A stretch of 52,555 nt of DNA from contig CAXYYS010000013.1 of NCBI GenBank assembly GCA_964293585.1, positions 1 through 52,555 of the forward strand. The letters run 5' to 3'. The first letter of the stretch is position 1; the number at the start of each line of letters is the position of its first letter. The DNA is from JAKVKY01 sp964293585. GTDB taxonomy: Bacteria; Bacillota; Negativicutes; Acidaminococcales; Acidaminococcaceae. The position numbers were made by a program, and so were the translations under genes. Below the pieces are notes generated by a model. That model did no database searches. It was given only the letters and a program-made list of their open reading frames with translations, and had not been told where the DNA came from. Shown here piece after piece: positions 32,456-41,676 of the stretch.

Positions 32456-35284
32456 ATGAAAACAAGCCTAAGCAGAATTTTAACCATGCTTATACTTATT
32501 TGTCTATGGACAGCCTCTATTATTATGCCGTCCCTGGCTGCCGCTGCCCCTGCCAAGCAACCTCTGTCCCGGCAAATCACCCGCATCGGCATCATTGACC
32601 AGAAACATTTTGCTGAAAAAGCCGGCGATGGCAGCTATACCGGTGTGAATGCCGAATATGTGTATAAGATTGCCCAATATGCCAACCTGAATATTAAAAT
32701 CACCTTATATAAAAGCGGTCCTCAGGCACTGAACGATTTGAACAACGGCCAGCTGGACATGATGTGCAATGTGATTAAGACGCCGGCCCGGGCAGAAAAA
32801 TATCTTTTCACCGAATATGAAGTCGGACGTTTGCCCATGTGCGTCTTTATCCGCAAGAATGACGACCGTTTTACCTTTGGCGAACTCCGGCAGTTGAGCG
32901 TGATGACCTATGGCGCCGAACAAGGCAGCACGGTCCGCGAACTGTTCACCCAATTTTGCAGCGCTTATGGCATCGTCCCTGACATCCGCCTGTACGCCAA
33001 TATTGATGACATCAAGACTGCCGTAAATGACGGTAAAATAGATGCGGGCCTGTACGGTTCACCTGTTGTGGAAGGTTTCCGTACCATTCAAAATTTTGCG
33101 CCGCTGCCTTATTATTTTATTTTCCGGAAATCTGATACGGACTTAAAAATCAGGGTTGACAACGCTATGAGCAATATCTTGTCCGAAGACCCTGCCTACT
33201 ACGACCGCTTGACTCAGAAATATGACGAACCTGATGCTTCCATTAAGATATTGACCAAGGAAGAAAAAAAATATATAGCCCAACATCCGGATCTGACCAT
33301 CGCCGTGGTGGCCAACGACTATCCTTATTATAAGAACAGTAATGATCAACAACCCCAGGGCATTATCCCCGATCTTTACGCCAAGATCAGCCAGCTTACA
33401 AGTCTACGGCCTGTTTATAAAGTTTTTGCTACCTATGAAGAAGCAACCAAAGCAGTTGCCCGCGGCGAAGTTGACGTATTGGGAATATATAGTAACGGCC
33501 AGATTCCTGCTTACAGTTACGGCCTGCGCCTGACCAGGGCCTACGACACTATGGATATGGTTCTCCTGACCCGGGCTCAAACCAGCATTGACAGGATCAG
33601 AAAAATTGCCGTCAAGGCGCGCAGCGGTAAAGTTTTAGCTCTTACTATCAGTAAACTTCCCAATGCGGAAACAGTATCCTATGGTGATACCATGGCTTGC
33701 TTTGAAGCTCTTAAGGAAAACAAGGTTGACGCCCTGGTCTGCGGTATGCCTACCGCTACCTGGCTCATTAACCAGAATCAGATCGGCACCTACAAGATGA
33801 CCACGATTAATGCCAACTCTATGGATATCTGTGGCGCCACAGCTTATAATAACAGCACTTTGTGTACCATCCTCAGTAAAGCCGTGAACGTTGCTTCCTT
33901 CGGTTTCAGCGGCATCGTAACCGATAATACCCTGCCCGAAAGCCGCTGGGATACTTCGCTGGCCCGGATACCCATGACTGTCATAGCCGCCGTCACCGGT
34001 GTGCTGCTGCTGTTAGTCATCTGCCTGATCGTGGCCCTGATACAGCTCCGCAAACGGCATAAAGAACAAGAAGCTATTAACCAGATTAAAATTGCAACCG
34101 AGCGCCGGGAAATTGAACTGGCTGCCCTGGAAAAAAATATTGAAGGCAAAAATGCTTTCTTCTCTAATATCAGCCATGATATGCGCACACCTTTAAACGC
34201 CATCCTGAACTTTACCCGCATGGCCAGAGAAAAGGGACTGGCAGCGGCAAAACAGGAAGAATATCTGGACAAGGTAGAAACTTCCGGCACCCTGCTTCTG
34301 GATCTGATTAACGATACGCTGACCATCTCCAAGGCCGGCAGCGGTAAGCTGGAACTGCATCCTGAACCACTGAAGGCCGCCGAACTTTTTGACGCTATCA
34401 TCACCCCTATTCAGGCGGCAGCTGAGAAAAAACAGATTACCCTGATCACGGATCGTAGCGCTATCGTTGACCGCACTATCCTGGCGGATAAACTCTGCCT
34501 GCAGAAAATATTTTTAAATCTTTTAACCAACGCCATCAAATATACGCCGGCCGGCGGACATGTCTGGTTTACCCTCAATAATGTGAAGCTGGAAAACGGA
34601 CAGTTAGATTCTGTTGCCACCGTAAAAGACGATGGCATCGGCATCTCACCTGCATTTTTACCCCATATCTTTGATCCTTTTACCCAGGAAAACCGTACCG
34701 GTTACGAAGCCGGTGGTACCGGTCTGGGACTGGCCATCGTCAAACAGTATGTAAATCTGATGGGCGGTACCATCACCGTCCACAGCGAAATAAACAAAGG
34801 CACTGAGTTTAACCTCCACCTGTGCCTGAAAGAAGTAACTGCACCCCAGCCTGCCATGGCAGCCACAGTTCCCGCTCTTGCCACAACTATCCTGGCAGGA
34901 CGGCAGGTTCTGCTCTGCGAAGACAACAAGCTGAACCAGGAAATAGCCAAGGCGCTTTTAAAAGCCAAAGGCATGCCGGTCACCACAGCCAATAACGGTG
35001 AACAAGGCGTAGAAATCTTTAAGGATAGCCCCCCTGGCACCTTTGCCGTCATCCTGATGGATATCCATATGCCGGTCTTAGATGGTTTAGCGGCGACAAG
35101 GCGCATTCGTTCCCTGGACAGGCCTGATGCCCAAACTATTCCTGTCATCGCCATGACCGCGGACGCCTTTGAGGAAGACGTACAAAGATGTCGGGCGGCA
35201 GGCATGAACGATCATATTGCCAAGCCGGTCTCTCCGGAACTTTTATACAAAAAATTAGTCGAGGCCCTGACTCCCAAAAGTTAA
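32456..35284 (+). CDS. Hybrid sensor histidine kinase with two periplasmic solute-binding domains
   Basis: 942 residues from the ATG at 32456 (GAAAAGAGG upstream). A signal/anchor to about residue 36 is followed by two type-3 solute-binding (SBP_bac_3) domains, about 42-265 and 275-495 (NLNIKITLYKSGPQALNDLN; GIIPDLYAKISQLTSLRPVY). A membrane helix lies near 505-530. Then come HisKA with His574 in FFSNISHDMRTPLNAILN, HATPase with NAIKYTP, DDGIGIS and GTGLGLAIVK, and a receiver with Asp869 in VILMDIHMPVLDG. This BvgS/EvgS-like plan senses amino-acid-like ligands in the periplasm. No output domain or partner response regulator is adjacent. Confidence 0.93.
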   Translation: MKTSLSRILTMLILICLWTASIIMPSLAAAAPAKQPLSRQITRIGIIDQKHFAEKAGDGSYTGVNAEYVYKIAQYANLNIKITLYKSGPQALNDLNNGQLDMMCNVIKTPARAEKYLFTEYEVGRLPMCVFIRKNDDRFTFGELRQLSVMTYGAEQGSTVRELFTQFCSAYGIVPDIRLYANIDDIKTAVNDGKIDAGLYGSPVVEGFRTIQNFAPLPYYFIFRKSDTDLKIRVDNAMSNILSEDPAYYDRLTQKYDEPDASIKILTKEEKKYIAQHPDLTIAVVANDYPYYKNSNDQQPQGIIPDLYAKISQLTSLRPVYKVFATYEEATKAVARGEVDVLGIYSNGQIPAYSYGLRLTRAYDTMDMVLLTRAQTSIDRIRKIAVKARSGKVLALTISKLPNAETVSYGDTMACFEALKENKVDALVCGMPTATWLINQNQIGTYKMTTINANSMDICGATAYNNSTLCTILSKAVNVASFGFSGIVTDNTLPESRWDTSLARIPMTVIAAVTGVLLLLVICLIVALIQLRKRHKEQEAINQIKIATERREIELAALEKNIEGKNAFFSNISHDMRTPLNAILNFTRMAREKGLAAAKQEEYLDKVETSGTLLLDLINDTLTISKAGSGKLELHPEPLKAAELFDAIITPIQAAAEKKQITLITDRSAIVDRTILADKLCLQKIFLNLLTNAIKYTPAGGHVWFTLNNVKLENGQLDSVATVKDDGIGISPAFLPHIFDPFTQENRTGYEAGGTGLGLAIVKQYVNLMGGTITVHSEINKGTEFNLHLCLKEVTAPQPAMAATVPALATTILAGRQVLLCEDNKLNQEIAKALLKAKGMPVTTANNGEQGVEIFKDSPPGTFAVILMDIHMPVLDGLAATRRIRSLDRPDAQTIPVIAMTADAFEEDVQRCRAAGMNDHIAKPVSPELLYKKLVEALTPKS

Positions 35285-35354
35285 ATGTAATAATATTATA
35301 ATTTGGAATTTAGAGCAGCGCCAGGTTTTACATAAGAAGAGGAAGTGGCGCCAC

Positions 35355-37829
35355 ATGTTTAGCACCAAGAAAATACATCCATATTTAGGCAGTTTCTATA
35401 AAAAAGCAGTTACTATACAAGACAGACAGATAATCCCACGCGCAATTTTAAATTACGTGCGTGCTGGGATAATGTCTGTTTTTTTTGCCTGTCTTGGTCT
35501 GCTTATTGTTTTCCTGGCTGGTGGCATGAATAGTCCGGTCCAGGCGGCTACCGCAACGGCAGCGGATAATAATATTGCCACGCCTACCCTGGCCAGAAGG
35601 CAAAAACAAGTTTTGTTTCTCAACTCCTACTCCCGGGATTTCTTTACCGTTCCCCTGGTCATCAACCATGTGGAAGCAGAACTAAAAAATATTGCCAGTA
35701 TCCAATACATCTTCATGAACACCAAGAACCGGGATCACGATTTTGCTTTTGCCCAAACCAAACGTGAGCTGGATTACCTGCTCCAGAAGCATAGCCGTTT
35801 CGATCTGGTCATTGCCGGTGATGATGACGCCCTGGATTTTGTGGAACAGAACCGGGACAAATATTTTAAAGATGTCCCCGTAATTTGTGAAAATATTAAC
35901 TCGGAAGAAAAAGTCCGGAACTATATGCGTCAGGACCAAAATCTGGCCGGTATGGTAGAAATTTATCCGGTCAAAGAAACGATTGAGCTGGCCTTAAAGT
36001 TGCGTCCCCAAGCCAAAAAACTGGTTGTTGTAGGAGATAACACGGTTTCGTCCAAAGGCACGTCTGACCAGGTCTTAGCTCAGGCGCATAATTTCCCCCA
36101 ACTGGCCTTCTCCGTCCTGGATTCCACTAACTACCAGACAGAGGCCCTGGCGCGCCAACTGCGCAGCTACGATGATGATACCATTCTCTGGTACGGAGTT
36201 TTCAGCATCGACGGCTCCGGGAGACATTACGATATTGCAGACGGTGCCGCCTTTGTGAGCAGCGCAGCCAGGGTACCCGTTTTTAAAGCGGACGAAGCCG
36301 GGATTGGCGAAGGTATTTTAGGCGGCTGCGCCCTGTCCTACGATGACGTAGGCAAACAAACCGGCGAGATGGTGCGCAAAATTTTAACCGGTGCCACCAC
36401 CATTGCTGCACTGGGATATCGTACCAGCGGCAACAACTATGTTTTTGACCTGCAGCAACTGAACCGGTTCAAAATTAGCAAAGGCCAATTACCGCCTGAA
36501 GCCATAGGCGCCATCTTTAAAAACGAAGAACCCAGCTTTTACGAACAACACAGTTCCGTTGTCTGGGCTTTTACCGGCCTTATCATGATCATCACCATCA
36601 TCGGTCTGATGAACGACCGCCACCGGGACCGGGTGTTTAACGAAAAATTAACGGCCCAGAAAGCCGAGATTAAAGCTGCCGAACTGGCCAACCAGGCCAA
36701 GACAGATTTCTTAAGCCGCATGAGCCACGATATCCGTACGCCCCTCAATGCCATCATCGGTCTGACGGCCCTGGCCCAGGATGATATCCATGACCCGGCA
36801 CGCATGCAGGATAACCTGGACAAGATTCACACCAGCGGCACTATTTTACTGGAACTGTTAAATGATGTGCTGGACGTGGGCCGTATCGAAAGCGGCAAAC
36901 TGAACCTGCAGACCACCCCGTTCCCCTTTGCGGAATTTTTACAGGGCCTCCATTTGATGTTTGACGATGTCTGCACCCGGCACGGGCAGACTTTTACCAT
37001 CAATACGAATATGGATGACAAAATAATTCTCACTGATAAAGTGCGGTTCACTCAGATCATTGCTAATCTGATTAACAACGCCACCAAATTTACACCGCCC
37101 GGCGGCCGCATCAGTTTTAGCGCCACCTGCGGCAAAATTACGGACGGCCTGCTCCCCTGCACCTTTGTGGTGACAGATAACGGTGCCGGTATGTCGCTGG
37201 AATTCCAGCGCAAGATGTTCGATGCGTTTACCCAAGAACATAACGGCCAAGGCAACGTAGAAAAAGGCAGCGGCCTGGGCCTGGCCATCGTCAAAAAAAT
37301 TACCGAACAGATGCACGGCTCCATTGAGGTACAAAGCGCGCCCGGTCAAGGTAGTGCCTTTACCCTGCATTTTAACTTTGCTCCGGTTACAGCCAGTACG
37401 GCCGCAGCTACAGCTGCACAAACCGACACGGCTCTGCTGAAAGGGCGCCGGATCTTGCTGGTAGAAGACCATCCGCTCAACGCCCAGATTGCCCAGCGCA
37501 TGCTGGAAAAGCAGCAGCTGCTGGTAGAGACGGCAGCCAACGGCGCTATCGCCGTGCAAATGTTCAGCAGCTCAACACCAGATTATTACGACGCCATCCT
37601 GATGGATATCCGAATGCCGGTACTGGACGGACACGGCGCCGCAAAACAGATACGGACGCTGGCCCGTACCGATGCCCGGACAGTGCCCATCATCGCCATG
37701 ACGGCGGATGCCTTTGACGGAGATGTGCGGGCTTCGCTGCAAAGCGGTATGAACGCGCATTTGAATAAGCCGATTGAACCGGAGGTGTTGTACCGGACGC
37801 TGGCAAAGTTTTTGAACACAGAAAAATAA
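35355..37829 (+). CDS. Hybrid sensor histidine kinase with ABC-type substrate-binding sensor
   Basis: 824 residues. A membrane helix (about 37-57) precedes a periplasmic domain of the ABC_sub_bind type (VLFLNSYSRDFFTVPLVINH; FDLVIAGDDDALDFVEQNRD), then a second helix near 398-420. HisKA has His458 in SRMSHDIRTPLNAIIG. HATPase shows NNATKFTP, DNGAGMS and GSGLGLAIVKK. The receiver has Asp751 in ILMDIRMPVLDG. Catalytic residues are intact. It lies 70 bases after the first kinase and shares its kinase-receiver layout but not its sensor. Phosphotransfer must go to an unlinked regulator, or the receiver controls the kinase. Confidence 0.92.
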   Translation: MFSTKKIHPYLGSFYKKAVTIQDRQIIPRAILNYVRAGIMSVFFACLGLLIVFLAGGMNSPVQAATATAADNNIATPTLARRQKQVLFLNSYSRDFFTVPLVINHVEAELKNIASIQYIFMNTKNRDHDFAFAQTKRELDYLLQKHSRFDLVIAGDDDALDFVEQNRDKYFKDVPVICENINSEEKVRNYMRQDQNLAGMVEIYPVKETIELALKLRPQAKKLVVVGDNTVSSKGTSDQVLAQAHNFPQLAFSVLDSTNYQTEALARQLRSYDDDTILWYGVFSIDGSGRHYDIADGAAFVSSAARVPVFKADEAGIGEGILGGCALSYDDVGKQTGEMVRKILTGATTIAALGYRTSGNNYVFDLQQLNRFKISKGQLPPEAIGAIFKNEEPSFYEQHSSVVWAFTGLIMIITIIGLMNDRHRDRVFNEKLTAQKAEIKAAELANQAKTDFLSRMSHDIRTPLNAIIGLTALAQDDIHDPARMQDNLDKIHTSGTILLELLNDVLDVGRIESGKLNLQTTPFPFAEFLQGLHLMFDDVCTRHGQTFTINTNMDDKIILTDKVRFTQIIANLINNATKFTPPGGRISFSATCGKITDGLLPCTFVVTDNGAGMSLEFQRKMFDAFTQEHNGQGNVEKGSGLGLAIVKKITEQMHGSIEVQSAPGQGSAFTLHFNFAPVTASTAAATAAQTDTALLKGRRILLVEDHPLNAQIAQRMLEKQQLLVETAANGAIAVQMFSSSTPDYYDAILMDIRMPVLDGHGAAKQIRTLARTDARTVPIIAMTADAFDGDVRASLQSGMNAHLNKPIEPEVLYRTLAKFLNTEK

Positions 37830-37831
37830 AA

Positions 37832-37886
37832 ACAGGCGGGGATACTTTTTGGTGAACAAAACAGTTAAAAGTATCTTCCGCCTGTT
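37832..37886. terminator. Bidirectional terminator between kinase 2 and the M20 gene
   Basis: AACAGGCGGGGATACTTTT pairs with AAAAGTATCTTCCGCCTGTT with one mismatch, with T-run on the right and A-run on the left. Confidence 0.75.
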
Positions 37887-37891
37887 TAATT

Positions 37892-39025
37892 TTACGCTAC
37901 ACGTTTAGCCAGAGCCCGCACCAAAATTTCGATACCCAGCAACAGCGTGGTGATATCAAAATGCATATCCGGTGCATGCAGACCCGGGGTTGCGCCGGCC
38001 CCCAGGGCCAGGAAAGCCGTCTTCAAATGCGGATCTGCTTTCTTGTAATCGTGAAAGTCATCGCTGCCCGGCGTAATGATGGGCGGTACGTAATTATCTT
38101 CGCCCACAGTTTCCATAATAGCTTCGCCCAGATTTTGAACTGTTTCTACGTCGTATTCCGCCGCCGGTACCGCTGCCCGTACTACAAATTTAGCTTCGCA
38201 GCCCGTCATCAGGGCGCCACCCACGCAAGCGTTCTGCACTTTATCGACCAGCTCTGCCATCAGTGGATTTGTGGCCGCCCGAATATCCAGGGACAGTTCT
38301 GCCCGGTCGGGTATAAAATTAGCCTGGGCCCCGCCGCAATGTAAGCGGGTCGCTTTAGCCGACCACTGCTCCGCCGGATTCACCCACACGGCATTGATGC
38401 CCATGATTGCAAGCGCCGCCGCATCCAGGGCGTTTCTGCCTAAATGAGGTCTGGCCCCGTGCGCAGGCTGCCCCTTAAAAGTTACTTCAGCCATGGTACT
38501 GCCGCCGTGCCATAAAGCCGGCGCCGCCGTACCTACTCTCAGTTCCTGGATGGGCCGGATATGAACGCCATAAAATTCATCCAGTCCCTGGGTAGCGCCT
38601 GCCTTGATCATAGACCTGGCGCCGGTCAGTTTCTCTTCTGCCGGCTGAAAGATACCCCGTACACTGCCTTTTTTTACTAACTGCAGTTCCTGCAAAATCA
38701 AAAGTGTCCAGATACCCATGGTGGTATGACCGTCGTGGCCACAGGCATGCATGTAACAAGTGCCGCCTTCTTTATCCTCAAAAGGCAGCGCGTCAATATC
38801 CGCCCGCAGGCCCACGTTCAGTCCCGGTTGTGATCCGTACAACACAGCTACCAAACCTGTTTCTGTTACCCGGTCCACCTGCAGCTTCCGGTCTTCCAGT
38901 TTCTGCTGAATATAGGCACTGGTCTGTACTTCTTCGTACCCCCACTCCGGGATAGCGTGCAAATCTGCATACGTTTTTAAAATCTCGTCCCGATGTTTCT
39001 CCACGGCCTCATGAATCAAATCCAT
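37892..39025 (-). CDS. M20-family amidohydrolase/peptidase
   Basis: 377 residues from the ATG at 39025, chosen because GGGAGG lies 8 bases upstream; a GTG three codons earlier overlaps that site. The metal-site motifs ADIDALPFED, YMHACGHDGHTTMG and FQPAEEKLTGA are those of aminoacylase/amidohydrolase-type M20 enzymes (AbgB, HipO, carboxypeptidase Ss1). The small dimerisation domain is at about 175-290. It cleaves an N-acyl-amino acid or short peptide. It is the last gene of an ald-yjiH-yjiG-M20 cluster, so it probably releases an amino acid that the cluster imports or metabolises. Confidence 0.92.
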   Translation of the reverse strand: MDLIHEAVEKHRDEILKTYADLHAIPEWGYEEVQTSAYIQQKLEDRKLQVDRVTETGLVAVLYGSQPGLNVGLRADIDALPFEDKEGGTCYMHACGHDGHTTMGIWTLLILQELQLVKKGSVRGIFQPAEEKLTGARSMIKAGATQGLDEFYGVHIRPIQELRVGTAAPALWHGGSTMAEVTFKGQPAHGARPHLGRNALDAAALAIMGINAVWVNPAEQWSAKATRLHCGGAQANFIPDRAELSLDIRAATNPLMAELVDKVQNACVGGALMTGCEAKFVVRAAVPAAEYDVETVQNLGEAIMETVGEDNYVPPIITPGSDDFHDYKKADPHLKTAFLALGAGATPGLHAPDMHFDITTLLLGIEILVRALAKRVA

Positions 39026-39105
39026 ACGCTTCACCTCCCGCCTGCAAGTCCGCCGGCATTATTACCGCCGGCGCTGCAACTTTTACCGCCATTAACCGGC
39101 ACTGC

Positions 39106-39585
39106 TTAAAAGATAGTTACCAGAAGCCGCATTACCCACATTGCCAACAGCGCGTTGGCAAAACTGATGATGATGATCGCCGGATAATATCTGGTCTGTA
39201 CTTCCGCCGTACCAAGGCAGCGGCCAAGATATTGCAAAAGTGCGCCGACCAGGCAGATTGCCGGCATGAGCACCGTCACATCCGTATTGGAAAGAATACC
39301 GCTGGTATACAGGCTGGCGGTAACGCCTACCCCGCCGCCCATGCTCAAAAACGAAGACACGATCACGGTCACGGCTTCGCCGGGCAGGCCCCACAAACCC
39401 ATCACCGGTTTAAAAACCACGCCAAACAGTTTCAGAAGGCCGGTGACTTCCAGCGCCCTGATCAGGACAAAGGCCATGACCACGTTGGGCAGCATGTTGG
39501 TCGTCGCTACCGTAAAACCACGGCGGGCACCGTTAACAAACATATCTAACAGATTAAAACTCTGCTTATTTTCCGCAACTGCCAT
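39106..39585 (-). CDS. yjiG: YjiG-family nucleoside-recognition (SpmB-like) membrane protein
   Basis: 159 residues with about four membrane segments. The segments GARRGFTVATTNMLPNVVMA and SSFLSMGGGVGVTASLYTSG are Gate-domain motifs also found in spore maturation protein SpmB. It pairs with YjiH, encoded 17 bases upstream. Despite the name, a nucleoside substrate has not been shown; genetic association with peptidases and amino-acid enzymes suggests amino-acid or peptide transport. Confidence 0.88.
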   Translation of the reverse strand: MAVAENKQSFNLLDMFVNGARRGFTVATTNMLPNVVMAFVLIRALEVTGLLKLFGVVFKPVMGLWGLPGEAVTVIVSSFLSMGGGVGVTASLYTSGILSNTDVTVLMPAICLVGALLQYLGRCLGTAEVQTRYYPAIIIISFANALLAMWVMRLLVTIF

Positions 39586-39602
39586 CGACTTTCCCTCCCT
39601 TC

Positions 39603-40307
39603 CTAACTATTCTTGCCGCTACCGGCATCTTTATCATTTACAGGACCGCCGCCGGCTGCCAGTTCTTTTTTACCGGCAAACTTAATGTACATCCTGATCA
39701 TATTGGCACCAAAAATTTTAAAGAAGATAATTACCAGGAACGGTACGATGATGGGAGTCACGAACATGGCGAACAGCGCTGCTCCCGAAGAAAAATAGTT
39801 AGTGATCAGCCCGTCGCCCGAAATCTGGAACATGCAGAAGATGGTCCGTTCGTCATCGGTGATCTCCTTCTCCTGATACAATTCCTTGGTCATCCCGGCA
39901 CCGGCATCCGTACTCTGGAAGCTGGCAATCATGGCTAAGCCGCAAATACCGGGAATACCCATCAGCGGACGCAGCAGCGGCGTCATAAGTTTCTGTGCCG
40001 CATGCAAACCGCCCAGGCCCTCCACAACTGCCACCGCGCCCAGGGCAAAAATCACGGCCGGCATCAGGGACAGGGCAAACAGGAAGCCATCCTGCGCGCC
40101 CACGCCGCCCGCGCCCCGGAAAGTAAAGGCAGCTTTGGAACCTTCCATGGTAATCTTACCAAAGGCACCGTTTAAAACGGTAAAATCAAAAACCTTCCAC
40201 CATCCGGTACTCTTAGCAAAGATACCCGAGAAGAACATCAAAGCAAAAATCAATGCCACGTAACTGTACCAGGAAACTTTAACCTGGGAACCATTTTTTT
40301 GTTCCAT
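39603..40307 (-). CDS. yjiH: YjiH-family nucleoside-recognition (SpmA-like) membrane protein
   Basis: 234 residues with several membrane segments. GGLHAAQKLMTPLLRPLMGI, GICGLAMIASFQSTDAGAGM and QISGDGLITNYFSSGAALFA are Gate-domain signatures. It is expected to form a complex with YjiG. In E. coli the yjiH-yjiG pair sits beside the isoaspartyl dipeptidase iadA; here the neighbours are an M20 amidohydrolase and alanine dehydrogenase, a comparable context. RBS AAGGGGGAAAA. Confidence 0.88.
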   Translation of the reverse strand: MEQKNGSQVKVSWYSYVALIFALMFFSGIFAKSTGWWKVFDFTVLNGAFGKITMEGSKAAFTFRGAGGVGAQDGFLFALSLMPAVIFALGAVAVVEGLGGLHAAQKLMTPLLRPLMGIPGICGLAMIASFQSTDAGAGMTKELYQEKEITDDERTIFCMFQISGDGLITNYFSSGAALFAMFVTPIIVPFLVIIFFKIFGANMIRMYIKFAGKKELAAGGGPVNDKDAGSGKNS

Positions 40308-40373
40308 GATTTTCCCCCTTTCTTAACTATAAATAACCTACAGCTCTTGCCACTTTGCGTTTATCTTGTCAAG

Positions 40374-41498
40374 CTAGGCATCCAATCCGGCCTCCTGCCA
40401 GGGCAGATACGGCAGTTGTAAGGCGGTGGCTACCGCCCTGTAAGTCACATGTCCCCACACTACATTCAGTCCCGCCGCCAGGCCGGCGTCAGCAGCGCAG
40501 GCTTTTTGCCAGCCTTGGTCCGCCAGTTGTACCGCATAAGGCAGCGTCGCGTTGGTCAACGCCAGAGTCGAAGTCCGGGGCACGGCGCCCGGAATATTTG
40601 CCACAGCATAATGTACTACGCCAAACTTTACATACGTAGGTTCGCTATGAGTCGTCACATGGTCCACAGTCTCAATACATCCGCCCTGATCAATGGCCAC
40701 GTCCACCAGCACGGAACCGGGCGCCATTTTTTTAACCATGGCCTCGCTGACCAGTTTGGGAGCTTTGGCCCCCGGGATCAGCACGGCGCCAATCACTAAA
40801 TCCGCATCTTGCACATAGCGGGCGATGTTAAAACTGTCGGACATGACCGTGGTAACCCGGCTGCCGAAAATATCGTGCAGATACCGGAGCCGCGGCAGGC
40901 TTTTATCCAGTAAAATTACCCGGGCGCCCATACCGGCCGCAATCTTAGCTGCGCTGGTACCCACCACGCCGCCACCGATAATTACCACCGTAGCCGGCGC
41001 CACTCCGGGCACGCCGCTTAACAGGATGCCTTTGCCGCCGGCTTGTTTTTCTAAAATCCGGGCGCCTACCTGGACCGCCATCCGCCCTGCCACTTCACTC
41101 ATCGGTGCCAAAAGCGGCAACGTATGTTTTTCGTCTTCGATGGTCTCATAAGCAATCCCCACCACCTTACGCTCCAGCAGCGCCGCCGTCAAAGCCGGTT
41201 CCGGTGCCAGATGCAGGTAGGTGTATAAAATCTGTCCCGCGTGGAACAAATCATATTCTGACGCCAAAGGTTCCTTTACCTTAATAATCATTTCTGCCCG
41301 GTCAAAAAGTTCCCGTTTCTCTTCCAGGATGATGCCGCCGGCAGCCACATAATCCTGATCCGTAAAACTGCTGCCCGCACCGGCACCCTGCTCCACCAGC
41401 ACCGTATGGCCATGACTGGTCAGGACATATGCTCCTGCCGGCGTCAAACCTACCCGGTTCTCATTATTTTTGATTTCTTTTGGTACACCAATAATCAT
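40374..41498 (-). CDS. ald: Alanine dehydrogenase
   Basis: 374 residues, the usual length. MIIGVPKEIKNNENRVGLTP is the family N-terminus with the pyruvate-binding Arg. The NAD fold carries VIIGGGVVGTSAAKIAAGMG. HYAVANIPGAVPRTSTLALT is the C-terminal signature. It deaminates L-alanine to pyruvate and ammonia with NAD. Strong RBS (GGGAGGAGG). First gene of the cluster continuing to yjiH, yjiG and M20; divergent from the regulator at 41677. Confidence 0.96.
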   Translation of the reverse strand: MIIGVPKEIKNNENRVGLTPAGAYVLTSHGHTVLVEQGAGAGSSFTDQDYVAAGGIILEEKRELFDRAEMIIKVKEPLASEYDLFHAGQILYTYLHLAPEPALTAALLERKVVGIAYETIEDEKHTLPLLAPMSEVAGRMAVQVGARILEKQAGGKGILLSGVPGVAPATVVIIGGGVVGTSAAKIAAGMGARVILLDKSLPRLRYLHDIFGSRVTTVMSDSFNIARYVQDADLVIGAVLIPGAKAPKLVSEAMVKKMAPGSVLVDVAIDQGGCIETVDHVTTHSEPTYVKFGVVHYAVANIPGAVPRTSTLALTNATLPYAVQLADQGWQKACAADAGLAAGLNVVWGHVTYRAVATALQLPYLPWQEAGLDA

Positions 41499-41581
41499 CG
41501 CTCTGCCTCCTCCCTTAACCTGTGCGGCACCCGCTTACCCCTCCCTTGGAGCTGCCTGTTTATTTTCAAGTTTTTGGCTGA

Positions 41582-41610
41582 TTGACAGCGATTTTATTTT
41601 CCCGTACTAT
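41582..41610 (+). promoter_or_regulatory. Promoter of the divergent regulator
   Basis: Perfect TTGACA at 41582 and TACTAT at 41605 with a 17-base spacer; a TATAAT overlaps three bases further on. A TGTCC...ACATGTC element lies downstream at about 41640-41655 and could be an operator. Confidence 0.6.
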
Positions 41611-41676
41611 AATTATAGAAGAACCTGTTTGTCCCGAAAATGTCCAAAACATGTCTTAAAGGGAAAGGAGGCCGCC

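Noticed and set aside
41470..41676. N-terminal extension of the divergent regulator into the ald start region
   Set aside because: The extension covers the promoter and the opposite gene's start and has no ribosome site; the ATG at 41677 follows a strong one.
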